Shown here: piece after piece, positions 44,473-53,748 of the stretch | How positions within the stretch are numbered: the first letter of the stretch is position 1 | Layout of the letters: the number at the start of each line of letters is the position of its first letter | Origin: Virgibacillus profundi | GTDB lineage: Bacteria; Bacillota; Bacilli; Bacillales; Amphibacillaceae | Direction of reading: 5' to 3' | Assembly: GCF_002287375.1 (NCBI RefSeq) | Contig: NZ_NPOA01000013.1 | Coordinates: 79,698-143,697 of the forward strand | Length of the DNA stretch: 64,000 nucleotides | Position numbers and translations under genes: made by a program | The notes under the pieces: generated by a model | The model's database searches: none | Seen by the model: the letters and a program-made list of their open reading frames with translations, nothing else | What the model was told of the DNA's origin: nothing

Positions 44473-45159
44473 CTACCTGGAATTTTCTACCTTAGAGAAA
44501 TTTTTTATAAATCGTTTTTCTACGTTATCCATGTGTTCAATCATACTTTCCCTAGCAAGAGTCACATCTTTGTTTTCAAGTGCTTTTATCAGTCTTAGAT
44601 GTTCCTCATATGCTTCTTGCGCACTTGAAATCAATGTATTCGATAAAATGAGGAAGGCTCGATTAACTCCGTTGTTCATTTGATGAATCATTTCCCCAAT
44701 TTTCTTATTTTCATTTTCCGACGCAAGAATTAAATGGAATTCGCGATCAAATTCAATAAAGTTTTGATAATCATTTTTTGAAATCGCTTTCAATTGTTGA
44801 TTAATGTTTTCCTTTAATTCCGAAATCAATTTCTCTTCTACCTTTAAAGTGACCTTTTCAATATTGTAAATTTCAAGAACCCGTCTTAATTCTATAAAAT
44901 GAAGTGATTCTTCTACTGAAAATGTTGCTACTCTTGCTGGACGTCCTTTTTGTAATACCAATAGACCTTCCATCGACAATTGCATAAGTGCTTCCCTAAT
45001 GGGAGTACGACTAATACCTAAATATTTAGCTAATTTCTCCTCTGGTAGTTCTTCATTAGACGAAAATTCACCAGAGATAATTGATTTCTTTAGTAAGTTA
45101 TATGCTTGTGCAGCCAACGATTCATTTTGTATTATCTTTTTCAAAAACAATCCCCACAT
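44473..45159 (-). CDS. GntR-family regulator, FadR/FCD type
   Basis: About 228 residues from ATG 45159. The winged HTH reads SLAAQAYNLLKKSIISGEFSSNEELPEEKLAKYLGISRTPIREALMQLSMEGLL. An all-helical FCD ligand domain follows (FIELRRVLEIYNIEKV, FDREFHLILAS, EEHLRLIKALENKD) with metal-type D and H residues. The open frame runs to 45288, but that would put the palindromic operator inside the gene. A TTG at 45144 after TGGGGA is another possible start. It probably controls the downstream TCT cluster. Confidence 0.85.
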   Translation of the reverse strand: MWGLFLKKIIQNESLAAQAYNLLKKSIISGEFSSNEELPEEKLAKYLGISRTPIREALMQLSMEGLLVLQKGRPARVATFSVEESLHFIELRRVLEIYNIEKVTLKVEEKLISELKENINQQLKAISKNDYQNFIEFDREFHLILASENENKKIGEMIHQMNNGVNRAFLILSNTLISSAQEAYEEHLRLIKALENKDVTLARESMIEHMDNVEKRFIKNFSKVENSR

Positions 45160-45164
45160 TTCTT

Positions 45165-45181
45165 CTGTATACTGTATACAG
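45165..45181 (-). promoter_or_regulatory. FCD-GntR operator (autoregulatory palindrome)
   Basis: CTGTATACTGTATACAG is a perfect palindrome around a central T, immediately upstream of the regulator's start. TGTATACA-type palindromes are standard for FadR-subfamily regulators. Confidence 0.65.
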
Positions 45182-45355
45182 AGATTATAAATCATGTTAA
45201 TTAATTTGTAAAGGGAATTTTCAAAAGAATTATAAAATAAAAAATACTCACCAAAGAAGTTATTTTTTGAAGAATAAAAAAATAGCACACGTAAAATATG
45301 CTATTTTTTATATTAGTTAGATTAATATATTCAGTTTTTTCATACTTTTATAGAG

Positions 45356-46138
45356 TTATAGTGCCTCTCCTCTACCCCCATCGACATTAACGGAAGTCCC
45401 TGTAACATATGAAGCGGCATCTGAAACTAGGAATCCAATAACATTTGCAGCTTCCCGAGTATCACCTATTCTTCCCAGTGGAATTTTGTGATCCGGTAAT
45501 TCTGAAAACTCTTCCCATGTTAAATCACTATGCGTTCTTTTCCATTTTCTTTTGATTTGTTCACTTCTAATTTGACCTATACAAACAGTATTTACACGTA
45601 TGTTATATTTCCCTAAGTCCTTACTCATTGCATTTGTTAATGTCATACCTGCTACTCTGCTAACAGATGTTGGTAATGATGAGGCTGGGGCAGTTTTCGC
45701 AATTGACGCCGTAACATTAATAATCGCTCCGCCCTCTCTATCTATCATATATGGGATAGCTGCCTTCGAACAATTTATAGCGGCAAACAATTTTAAATCC
45801 AAATCGCTTTTCCACATTTCCTCACTAACGTCTTCAAAAGAATATACTGCAGACTGGCCAGCATTGTTAATTAAAATATCTATTCCTCCAAAATGATTTA
45901 CTGTTTCACTAACGAAGCTCTCACAATCTTCGCTCTTAGTCACATCTTTAGAAGCAAAGTAAACATCACTTCCAGTTTTTTCTTTAATACTCTTGGCTGC
46001 ATTTTCTAGTTTAGTTATGTCTCTTCCACAAATTGCAACCTTAGCCCCCTCTTCTACTAGTAATAGGGCACTTTCAAGTCCAATACCTGCACTTCCACCT
46101 GTAACAATTGCAATCTTATTTTTTAAACAGAGTTCCAC
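45356..46138 (-). CDS. SDR-family oxidoreductase lacking the YxxxK motif
   Basis: 260 residues. The Rossmann fingerprint TGGSAGIG is at about 12-19, and NNAGQ near 90. The catalytic serine segment VTASIAK is present. Where YxxxK is expected the protein has T-S-V-S-R (SLPTSVSRVAGM), so the catalytic tyrosine is absent and the lysine is Arg. IRVNTVCIGQI and a C-terminal GTSVNVDGGRG are normal. It may be a divergent reductase or a non-catalytic member. It stands just downstream of the FCD regulator, on the same strand. Confidence 0.82.
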   Translation of the reverse strand: MELCLKNKIAIVTGGSAGIGLESALLLVEEGAKVAICGRDITKLENAAKSIKEKTGSDVYFASKDVTKSEDCESFVSETVNHFGGIDILINNAGQSAVYSFEDVSEEMWKSDLDLKLFAAINCSKAAIPYMIDREGGAIINVTASIAKTAPASSLPTSVSRVAGMTLTNAMSKDLGKYNIRVNTVCIGQIRSEQIKRKWKRTHSDLTWEEFSELPDHKIPLGRIGDTREAANVIGFLVSDAASYVTGTSVNVDGGRGEAL

Positions 46139-46932
46139 TTTATCACTCCTTTTAAGATAGCATAATCTTAACTTATTAGGTGCCCTAGTTCAATTCTTAT
46201 TCCTTATGAATTATGGGCTTAAAACCGTTTCATGAATTCCCTTTTGCAAAGAAAGATTTCTATCCTTCAAAGTTTCACAGTACTTACTTACTTGCTGAAA
46301 CAAAGCTTATCCAGAAGAAATTATAAATTAGGTCCTACAGAAGATAAAACCACCAGAAATATATATCCACGTTACAAAGGAATTGAAAAAAAGACTTCTC
46401 AAAAGTTTGCTCAACCCTGAGAAGCCTCCATTAATATTTTTATGTTAACTTTCCACTCTCATCTTACCAAAAAAACCTATATATCAAGGGCTACAGCGGC
46501 AATATTACATCATCCCGCCCGTGTATTAACCTTTTAAATACAATTTCTACAATCACCATTCATATACTTTGTAAAAAACGTATCCGTTATTATCTTGATA
46601 TTCTCTTTTCTAAAAGATGAAATACATAAAGAGCCTGATCTAAAAATTCATTCCCAATTACCGAGGCAGTTTCACCTATATCAATTTCAACTTAAATTTC
46701 ACCTTATTAATAAAATGATCATCGTGGTGGGTGTCTGACCCCAAGAACCAGGGGCATCACCGTAGCCGAGCATTAGGTGATTGTTAAAGGGAAAGAAGAG
46801 CAACGAGCAACAATCAATCACCCGCAGAATAATCAATTGCTATTTCAGTTTTTCCTATAATACCATTCACTCTACCAACCACTATTCGACAAATTTCGGG
46901 ACGTCACTACTAGGCACCCATACTACTAATGC
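46139..46932. other. Non-coding stretch with gene debris
   Basis: No intact gene with a binding site. ATTACATCATCCCGCCCGTG (about 46504-46523) reads on the minus strand as a groEL-like end. A short minus frame (about 46590-46690) encodes a protein-like tail ending FLDQALYVFHLLEKRISR but has no start. GGGTGTCTGACCCC at about 46728 resembles the repeat at 7395. Confidence 0.4.
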
Positions 46933-46958
46933 AAAAAGTCGTTCATGATGAACGACTT
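46933..46958 (-). terminator. Terminator of the nucleoside-salvage/SDR operon
   Basis: AAGTCGTTCAT (46936-46946) and ATGAACGACTT (46948-46958) are complementary. On the minus strand the stem is followed by TTTGC, extending the T-run. It lies 16 bp past the SDR stop. Confidence 0.75.
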
Positions 46959-46973
46959 CTGCTTAAGCATGAG

Positions 46974-47663
46974 CTATTTATTTTTAATAGTCACTTCTTT
47001 CACATTCAGATTTCTCCGTGGTTTTATATTGGCGAGAATAATATCAGCAACATCATCTGGTTCCATGAGATGTTGGATGTCTTCTTCTTTATGTATCCCA
47101 TCCCAAAATGGCGTTTTCATCCCTCCCATATAGGCAGCTAATACTTTTATCGCGGAATCCTCCAATTCAACTAACAGACTTTCGGTAAATCCTTTAACGC
47201 CAAACTTGCTTGCGCAATAGACAGACTCATTTACTTTTCCTTCCAAACCTGCTGTCGAAATAACATTTACGATCGTCCCCTCATTTTTCTCTTTCATTCT
47301 CGGCAATACGGCCTGGGTACAATAAATCGTTCCTTTTAAATTGATGTCGATCATATCATCGATTGCTTTATTATCTATATCCTCTGCAAGTTTGAAAACC
47401 CCTAATCCAGCATTATTTATTAAAATATCCACTTGTCCGTGATCTTTATAGATAGTTTTAAATGTTTCTTGCACTTGAGCGTAAGACGATATATCAACTT
47501 CATAAATACTATATGCACTTGATAGATTTTTGGCTATTTGTTCAAGTTTAGGTTTGGTTCTACCTAGCAAAGAAATACTAAATCCTTGCTCAGATAGTTT
47601 TTGAGCTAGTGAACTACCCAACCCGCTGCCTGCACCAGTAATTACAGCATGCTCTTTATTCAT
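46974..47663 (-). CDS. SDR-family NAD(P)-dependent oxidoreductase
   Basis: 229 residues. TGAGSGLGSSLAQKL fingerprint, NNAGLGVFKLAED, catalytic serine in VISTAGLEG, and YCASKFGVKGFTESLLVEL with intact YxxxK. Classical short-chain dehydrogenase. It is 29 bp after the second nucleoside hydrolase gene and ends in a terminator, so it appears to be the last gene of the salvage operon. Its link to nucleosides or ribose is unclear. Confidence 0.87.
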   Translation of the reverse strand: MNKEHAVITGAGSGLGSSLAQKLSEQGFSISLLGRTKPKLEQIAKNLSSAYSIYEVDISSYAQVQETFKTIYKDHGQVDILINNAGLGVFKLAEDIDNKAIDDMIDINLKGTIYCTQAVLPRMKEKNEGTIVNVISTAGLEGKVNESVYCASKFGVKGFTESLLVELEDSAIKVLAAYMGGMKTPFWDGIHKEEDIQHLMEPDDVADIILANIKPRRNLNVKEVTIKNK

Positions 47664-47692
47664 ATTTTCCTATCCTCCAATCATTCAGAATG

Positions 47693-48631
47693 TTATACAA
47701 TACGTTTAAGGAACAGCTCAGTAAATTTACTCACATTGACAGCCGTACATACATTCACATTCGGCTTCTTATTTGACCTAATGCGCAAATCTGCTACTGT
47801 TCTACCATATGAATAGTGGCCCTCTAAATCAACCTGGATGTACATTGGCTTTGTGTCAACTAACTCAGGGTCTATCGTAACAGCTATCGCCAACGGATCA
47901 TGTAAATAGCAATAGTTAAAGGCACCATGAGAACGGTTATAACTTTCAATATAGAATGTCGTAATATCACGTAAAATATTCGCCAGAGGTGTATTCAGTT
48001 CTTTCCATCGGTTCACTTCATCCAAAGTTAATTTAACTTTCGTTGTTACATCTAAACCAACTAATGTAATATTCGCATCGGATTTAAATACTATGGATGC
48101 CGCTTCAGGGTCTGCATAAATATTTGCTTCTGCGTGCATTTGGTTATTTCCAGGAACATTTACTGCCCCGCCCATGATAACAATCTTCTTAAACTTAGTC
48201 ACTATTTCAGGTTCTTGCATCGTTAGAAATGCTAGATTAGTTAGTGATCCCAAACATACTAAAGTTATTTCTCCAGGATACTTCTTAACTTGCTCTATCA
48301 TAAATTGAGTTGCATGCAAATTTAATGGTTCTTGAGTGCTTTCTGGTAATTTCTTATTAGCCAAACCATTATCGCCATGAAAATGAGTAGAGTATTCCTT
48401 TATCATTGGATGAAATAATGGCTGACTCGCACCTGGAATCACTGGTATTTCCGTTCCAATCGCAGCGAGCATCGCTAATGTATTTTCAGTTGCCATTTCA
48501 ACAGAAACATTACCGAAGCAAGTGGTGATTCCTAGAATTTCTAATTCCTTTGATTGATTTGCAAATGTAATTGCTAATGCATCGTCAATACCTGTATCTA
48601 CATCAATTATAATTTTTTTCACAGTGGACAC
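47693..48631 (-). CDS. Nucleoside hydrolase (inosine-uridine preferring family), copy A
   Basis: 312 residues. The calcium-binding N-terminal cluster IIDVDTGIDDALAITFA is the family signature. IVIMGGAVNVPGNNQMHAEANIYADPEAA and YLHDPLAIAVTIDPELV carry the other active-site residues. It splits ribonucleosides to base plus ribose. It is paired with a second paralogue and ribokinase, giving complete conversion of nucleosides to ribose 5-phosphate. Confidence 0.93.
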   Translation of the reverse strand: MSTVKKIIIDVDTGIDDALAITFANQSKELEILGITTCFGNVSVEMATENTLAMLAAIGTEIPVIPGASQPLFHPMIKEYSTHFHGDNGLANKKLPESTQEPLNLHATQFMIEQVKKYPGEITLVCLGSLTNLAFLTMQEPEIVTKFKKIVIMGGAVNVPGNNQMHAEANIYADPEAASIVFKSDANITLVGLDVTTKVKLTLDEVNRWKELNTPLANILRDITTFYIESYNRSHGAFNYCYLHDPLAIAVTIDPELVDTKPMYIQVDLEGHYSYGRTVADLRIRSNKKPNVNVCTAVNVSKFTELFLKRIV

Positions 48632-48643
48632 TCCTATCAGCTC

Positions 48644-49597
48644 TTATTTTGTGACGGTATCGATATAATGCTGTAAAAACAATTGATTATTAACTTCCAT
48701 ACAAACAGATGCGTTTGTTTCCGTTTGTGGGTTTCTTAAGTCTGCCAATGTTGCACCAGAGGATAATGCACCTCTAGTTTCAATGTAAATGTAAAAGTCT
48801 TCTGTCTTAACATAATTGGAATATATTGCTACTCCAACTGCTAATGGATCGTGCATTAATCTGTATCTACCTTCATTTAGATTATCACTTGCATCAAAGC
48901 TAAATTGGAATATATGTTTAAAAAAGTCTTTTAATCCTTGTTGGTCCTCAGATAATAGTTCCATTAGTTTGTCAAAGTGCTCCTCACCAAACTTTGTATT
49001 AGATGTCACATCCAAACCAACCATCTTTATCGGTATTCCTGATTCAAAAACGAGATGTGCTGCTTCTGGGTCGCCATGTATATTAGCTTCTGCTACTTCT
49101 GTGATATTACCTGGAACGTGAAGTGCTCCGCCCATTAATACAAGTTCTTTCACTTTAAATGCTATAGTCGGATCCTTAGCTAGTGCAATTGCCAAATTAG
49201 TTAATCTGCCTGTAAATATAAGTGTAAGATTATGGGGATTATCATTTACCTCTTTAATAATAAAATCAGCAGCATGATGCTCGATTGCAGCACGTCCCGT
49301 TTCAGGTAATGAATATCCTCCTAGACCATCATGCCCGTGTATGTCTACTGAAGGCTCTCTACGCGGGCGAAATAATGGCTTATCAGATCCAATTGCCACT
49401 GGTATTTCATATTTCGGATGAATTAAATCTAGTATCTTTAATGTATTTTCCGTTGCCTGTTTTGCATCTACGTTACCAAAACCTGTTGTAATTCCTTCAA
49501 CAATGACGTGTTCTGATTTAACAGCATAAATAATAGCTAATGCGTCATCAATACCTGTATCTACATCTAAAATTATTCTTTTTTTATTGTTTGGCAT
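48644..49597 (-). CDS. Nucleoside hydrolase (inosine-uridine preferring family), copy B
   Basis: 317 residues. ILDVDTGIDDALAIIYA signature, LVLMGGALHVPGNITEVAEANIHGDPEAA, and LMHDPLAVGVAIYSNYV with the metal aspartate. It is clearly paralogous to the next gene downstream but diverged, so the two enzymes may differ in base preference. It is 12 bp from copy A and 30 bp from rbsK. Confidence 0.93.
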   Translation of the reverse strand: MPNNKKRIILDVDTGIDDALAIIYAVKSEHVIVEGITTGFGNVDAKQATENTLKILDLIHPKYEIPVAIGSDKPLFRPRREPSVDIHGHDGLGGYSLPETGRAAIEHHAADFIIKEVNDNPHNLTLIFTGRLTNLAIALAKDPTIAFKVKELVLMGGALHVPGNITEVAEANIHGDPEAAHLVFESGIPIKMVGLDVTSNTKFGEEHFDKLMELLSEDQQGLKDFFKHIFQFSFDASDNLNEGRYRLMHDPLAVGVAIYSNYVKTEDFYIYIETRGALSSGATLADLRNPQTETNASVCMEVNNQLFLQHYIDTVTK

Positions 49598-49627
49598 TTC
49601 TTCCCCACCTTTAATGTTAGTAAAATA

Positions 49628-50536
49628 TTAAACCAGTTGTACTTTGTCTATTTCATCTAATGTAGGGATAGATGATTGTGCTCCTTCACGTGTGACTACA
49701 ATTCCCGCAACCTTACTCGCAAATATTGCAGCATCCTCATCTGACATTCCCTTTGTAATACCAACAGCAAAGCCCGCAATAAATGAATCACCTGCAGCAG
49801 TTGTGTCAACTACCTCCACTTGGAATGCAGGAATCTTTATGATGTTTTTATTAGTTACGATAACGGCTCCCTTTGAACCCAAAGTTACAACAACACGTTT
49901 TACACCTAAAGAAATTAACTCTTTCGAGGCTCGTATAACATCCTCACTTGAGGTAATATTAGATTTTGTTAACATACCCAACTCCACTTCATTTGGAATA
50001 ATAGTATGTACATGTTGTAACAGTTCTCTCGATAACTCCATTACTGGCGCAGGATTTAGAATAAGCTTTTTATTGTACTTACTTGCAATATCAGCTACAT
50101 GTTTGACTACTTCCAATGGGATTTCCAATTGCATTATAATTACATCTGACGTCTCAATAAATAGGGATAACTGATCGATATCCAGTTTAGTTATTTCAGC
50201 ATTTGCTCCCGGAACAAGAACGATATTATTTTCACCACTTTCGGCAACATTAATAAAGGCCATTCCAGTTAAACCATCCTCAATAATGCCATCCGTTTTC
50301 ACATTGGAGTTTCTTAAACTATTTAGAAGCATGCTGCCATATTCATCTGTTCCTACTTTTCCAATCATCCGCACACTTGCCCCCAGTTTCCCCATCGCAA
50401 CAGCTTGATTTGCTCCTTTTCCACCAGGTATTGTAAGGAATTTACTACTTGCTATCGTTTCTCCTTCTGCAGGTAGATATGGAACATATGTAACCAAGTC
50501 CATATTCAAACTGCCAACTACTAGTATTTCATTCAT
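49628..50536 (-). CDS. rbsK: Ribokinase
   Basis: PfkB-family sugar kinase, 302 residues. VVGSLNMDLVTYVPYLPAEGET is the ribokinase N-terminus. GGKGANQAVAMGKLG is the first PfkB motif, and VVDTTAAGDSFIAGFAVGI holds the anion hole and catalytic aspartate. It phosphorylates ribose released by the nucleoside hydrolases. A TTG at 50551 extends the frame. ATG 50536 is the normal family start, with GGTTGGTGA upstream. Confidence 0.93.
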   Translation of the reverse strand: MNEILVVGSLNMDLVTYVPYLPAEGETIASSKFLTIPGGKGANQAVAMGKLGASVRMIGKVGTDEYGSMLLNSLRNSNVKTDGIIEDGLTGMAFINVAESGENNIVLVPGANAEITKLDIDQLSLFIETSDVIIMQLEIPLEVVKHVADIASKYNKKLILNPAPVMELSRELLQHVHTIIPNEVELGMLTKSNITSSEDVIRASKELISLGVKRVVVTLGSKGAVIVTNKNIIKIPAFQVEVVDTTAAGDSFIAGFAVGITKGMSDEDAAIFASKVAGIVVTREGAQSSIPTLDEIDKVQLV

Positions 50537-50615
50537 AGAATCACCAACCAATAAGATGTTAAATGCTTTTTTAAACGAACTATATGATAAGATAGAATAA
50601 ATATTTCATTTATAA

Positions 50616-51425
50616 TTATTTTTGAACCTTCTTAATTTCTTTAATTAATTCTGCTCTGCTTATTATTTTATCTCCTATTTGAAGAGCATTAGCTATTTTA
50701 CTCATATGCGGTTGCTTCAATAATGCTTTCTCTAAGATGTCAAAATCCCAGAAAACATCTCGTTTATTCCGATCAGCAATAACCTGACAATTCGCCATAA
50801 CAATGACTCTTTCAAAATTATTTGCAACAAATTCCATATCATGTGTAATGGTTATAACTGTTTTCCCTTCATTGTTTAATGTCTTAATCATATTTGAAAT
50901 AATTTCTAGTGATCCAGGGTCCTGCCCCGCAGTAGGCTCATCTAAAATGATAACGTTCGAATCCATTGCAAGTACTGATGCTATAGTTACAAATTTTCTC
51001 ATGGAGTATGGCAGATTATATGGATTCTCCTTCAAAAAATCAGTTACTCCTGCAATTTCTGCAGATTTCAAAACATTTGCTTTTACTACTTCTTCTGAAA
51101 GACCTAGCTTTTTAGGACCAAATTCAATTTCACTATATACATCATTGTGAAATATTTGATCATCGGGATTTTGAAAGACATAACCTACTTTTCTGGAAAT
51201 CTGTGCAGTAGAATAGTCCTTTGTATCCCAACCGTCTACAATTACACTTCCTTCAGTTGGTTTTAAAAGTCCGTTCATCATTTTGACAGTCGTTGTCTTT
51301 CCTGCCCCATTTTGTCCAATGATTGCAGCAGATTCTCCTTTATCAAAGGACATATTTACATGTTGAACTGCTTGAAAACCATTTGGGTAAGAAAAACTTA
51401 CATCCTTTAATGAAAGATACGTCAT
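50616..51425 (-). CDS. ECF transporter ATPase (EcfA-type)
   Basis: 269 residues. Walker A GQNGAGKTT, Q-loop YVFQNPDDQIFHNDVYSEIEFGPKKLG (the ECF-type Q-loop), Walker B VIILDEPTAG, switch His in TITHD. The signature region is PYSMRKFVTIAS instead of the canonical LSGGQ, so it is weakly conserved and may be a degenerate half-site. ATG 51425 overlaps the stop of the preceding ATPase gene as ATGA. It forms the heteromeric ATPase pair of the ECF module. Confidence 0.9.
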   Translation of the reverse strand: MTYLSLKDVSFSYPNGFQAVQHVNMSFDKGESAAIIGQNGAGKTTTVKMMNGLLKPTEGSVIVDGWDTKDYSTAQISRKVGYVFQNPDDQIFHNDVYSEIEFGPKKLGLSEEVVKANVLKSAEIAGVTDFLKENPYNLPYSMRKFVTIASVLAMDSNVIILDEPTAGQDPGSLEIISNMIKTLNNEGKTVITITHDMEFVANNFERVIVMANCQVIADRNKRDVFWDFDILEKALLKQPHMSKIANALQIGDKIISRAELIKEIKKVQK

Positions 51426-52285
51426 GAAGTCACCCGCCTTTTTTCTAACAAATGCTGCACAGCTGAAATAGCCTTTTTTTCTGTTAAAGGTATTGTTCCA
51501 AGATCCATCCCATTTTCTTTCATTTCGATACCAAACAAAGCATACTGTGGTAAGGCACATCCTAACTCTATTGCTTGCTCATTACTTAGGACATCATCCG
51601 CATTTCCTTGTAATACTGCTTTACCATCTTTCATAACAATAATGTAATCTGCATACTCGGCAATAAGTTCTATTTTATGCTCCACTAAAATAATGGTTTT
51701 CCCCTTTTTTTGCATCAATTCAATAATTGAAAAAATTGCCTCAGTGCTTTGTGGATCTAATTGGGATGTGGGCTCATCTATAACAAGAATCTCGGGTTCC
51801 ATTACAATGATAGATGCAAGTGCCACCCGTTGTTTTTGTCCGCCTGACAATTCAAACGGATTTTTTTCTTGAAGATGGCCAATCTCTAAAAGCTGAATTA
51901 TATCTGCAACTCTGCTTCGAATTTCACTTTCCTCAACCCCAAGATTTTCTAATCCAAAAGAAATTTCGTCAAAAACAGTATCTTTTACACCACTTATTTG
52001 AGTAAATGGATTTTGAAATACGTAGCCAATCTTCGTCGATAATTCCCCAAGCTCCCACTCGCGGATATCCCGGCCTTCGATCAATACATCACCTTGTAAC
52101 TCTCCATTATAAAAATGAGGGATAAAGCCTCGAATCGCATTGCATAAGCTAGTTTTCCCTGCTCCATTAGCTCCAATCACAGCATAAAACTTACCAGATT
52201 CGAATTCTACGGAAATATCACGTAACACATCTTCTTCACTAGTGGGATACTGGTATGTTAGATTTTTTATAGAAATGATACTCAT
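51422..52285 (-). CDS. ECF transporter ATPase (EcfA'-type)
   Basis: 287 residues. Walker A GANGAGKTS, YVFQNPFTQISGVKDTVFDEISFGLENLG Q-loop, intact signature FELSGGQKQRVALASI, Walker B ILVIDEPTSQLDPQS, switch His in LVEHK. It starts at ATG 52285, overlapping the EcfT stop as ATGA. The intact signature here complements the weak one in the partner ATPase, the usual asymmetric pair. Confidence 0.92.
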   Translation of the reverse strand: MSIISIKNLTYQYPTSEEDVLRDISVEFESGKFYAVIGANGAGKTSLCNAIRGFIPHFYNGELQGDVLIEGRDIREWELGELSTKIGYVFQNPFTQISGVKDTVFDEISFGLENLGVEESEIRSRVADIIQLLEIGHLQEKNPFELSGGQKQRVALASIIVMEPEILVIDEPTSQLDPQSTEAIFSIIELMQKKGKTIILVEHKIELIAEYADYIIVMKDGKAVLQGNADDVLSNEQAIELGCALPQYALFGIEMKENGMDLGTIPLTEKKAISAVQHLLEKRRVTS

Positions 52286-53031
52286 GATAAAACCCTCCAA
52301 ACAATTAGTAAGATAAATAATATGAGCAGGAGGATGCGCACCTTCAAGTCATGTTTTGTTTTATTCACCTGATATAAACTGGTTTTATTTCCTTTTGCTG
52401 AAAATGCCCGTGATTCCAACGTAAGCACTCTTTCTTCAGTACTTGCAATAGATCCTAAAACAAGGGGACTTAATATCGGAACAAATGCTTTGACTCGTGT
52501 CATTAATTTTCCTTCCGTTTCGACTCCACGAGTTTTTTGAGCGTCCATAATAACATGAGTGGATTTCTGCATTTCTGGTATAATCTGCAAGGTAGATAAA
52601 AAAATAAATGTTACTTTGGGTGAAAGACCAAGCTTCTCCAAAGAACTTACTAAATCCTTTACTTTTGTAATCCGGAAAAACAATAATAATGATGATGCAA
52701 CAGCAACAATCTTTGAAGTTAGAGATAAAGCGAATTGAATACCTTCCTGTTTAACAGAAAATATTCCCCACTGCCATAATATTTCTTGTCCGGGATAAAA
52801 AAACGCTTGCAGCAAGAAGATAAATAATACAATTAATAATAGTGCCTTTATTGCTAAATTCGAAAACTCCTTAAAGCAACCAGCTAAATACGCAAGAAAC
52901 ATACATATTGGCAAAACTAAATAGGACCAAATGTATCCAGGAGTTATAAATGCTGACAAGGCAAGAAATAACACTATAAGAAACTTCGTTGTTGGGTATA
53001 AATTAACAATAAACTGTTGAATTTTATTCAC
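52282..53031 (-). CDS. ecfT: ECF transporter transmembrane component EcfT
   Basis: 249 residues. Hydrophobic N-terminal helices (TTKFLIVLFLALSAFITPGYIW) precede coupling helices with the AxR-type motifs DAQKTRGVETEG and LESRAFSA, which contact the ATPases. The open frame reaches 53088, but GTG 53031 is placed 7 nt after AAGGAGGT and gives a standard EcfT N-terminus. A perfect hairpin between this gene and the S gene lies just before its binding site. Confidence 0.9.
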   Translation of the reverse strand: MNKIQQFIVNLYPTTKFLIVLFLALSAFITPGYIWSYLVLPICMFLAYLAGCFKEFSNLAIKALLLIVLFIFLLQAFFYPGQEILWQWGIFSVKQEGIQFALSLTSKIVAVASSLLLFFRITKVKDLVSSLEKLGLSPKVTFIFLSTLQIIPEMQKSTHVIMDAQKTRGVETEGKLMTRVKAFVPILSPLVLGSIASTEERVLTLESRAFSAKGNKTSLYQVNKTKHDLKVRILLLILFILLIVWRVLS

Positions 53032-53047
53032 TGCGTGTACCTCCTTA

Positions 53048-53085
53048 AATAGGCGCTTCTTCCTTATTGTGATGAAGCGCCTATT
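53048..53085 (-). promoter_or_regulatory. Intercistronic hairpin between ecfS and ecfT
   Basis: AATAGGCGCTTC (53048-53059) and GAAGCGCCTATT (53074-53085) are perfectly complementary, 14-nt loop. On the minus strand the stem abuts TTAAGGAGG, the ecfT binding site. It could attenuate transcription or protect the upstream S-component message. Confidence 0.65.
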
Positions 53086-53092
53086 CATTTAT

Positions 53093-53698
53093 TTAGCTAG
53101 CTTTCTTTTTAATAAAAATAGACCCATAATTCAGCTTTGATAAGTACCTTGGTGACATCTTAATTACAATAAAGTATGCAATCAATAAGCAAATGGACTT
53201 GTCTATCAATTCATTGATTATTTTTGTTGAAAATACCGCTGTCCACATTTGCTGCCCGGATGCTAAGAATGTTGCTACCAGAGCATCTGAAGAGTTACCA
53301 GTTGCACCTCCAAACATTAAGACTTGAATAGGAGACGCAACTATTGTAGTAGCTAATGAAACTATGACTGCCGCAACCAATACCTTCCAAACTTTTGTAA
53401 ACATACCTGCCATAGATAATAAGCCAATCGTTAAGCCAACAGCCATTTGCACTGGAGTAAATGCAAGGCTGACAGGGTTTAATAACGATTTAACCAAGTT
53501 ACTAAATATACCTGTTGCCATTCCTATCCAAGGTCCGCCAATCATTGCTGTTAATGCCGTTCCCATAGTATCTAGATAGACTGGTAATTTAAGAAGGTTA
53601 ACTATTTGTGCACCAACGAAATTAATTGCTACCCCGATTGGAATTAACAAAATGGCGATTAATGTAAAATCATGTTTGACTCCTCTTTTAATTTTCAT
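53093..53698 (-). CDS. ECF transporter substrate-binding S component
   Basis: 201 residues, five to six hydrophobic helices. Segments such as LPVYLDTMGTALTAMIGGPWIGMATGIFSNLV follow the S-component pattern (small residues in helices 1-3). It captures the substrate in the membrane. The neighbouring nucleoside hydrolases and ribokinase suggest a ribonucleoside or ribose-containing ligand; this is inference. It follows the LacI gene by 50 bp. Confidence 0.82.
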   Translation of the reverse strand: MKIKRGVKHDFTLIAILLIPIGVAINFVGAQIVNLLKLPVYLDTMGTALTAMIGGPWIGMATGIFSNLVKSLLNPVSLAFTPVQMAVGLTIGLLSMAGMFTKVWKVLVAAVIVSLATTIVASPIQVLMFGGATGNSSDALVATFLASGQQMWTAVFSTKIINELIDKSICLLIAYFIVIKMSPRYLSKLNYGSIFIKKKAS

Positions 53699-53748
53699 AC
53701 TTTATTCTCCCCTTTAATAAAGTTTTATTTCCTTAACAACTAACTTAA

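Noticed and set aside
46232-46420. 62-codon plus-strand open frame
   Set aside because: No binding site, no recognisable domain, and it ends in a hairpin-like GAAGCC region; likely chance or decayed sequence.
46590-46690. Short minus-strand tail ending FLDQALYVFHLLEKRISR
   Set aside because: Too short, no start, no homology recognised; noted only as possible debris.
49644-50174. 176-codon frame opposite ribokinase
   Set aside because: Shadow of rbsK; composition and lack of a start signal argue against it.
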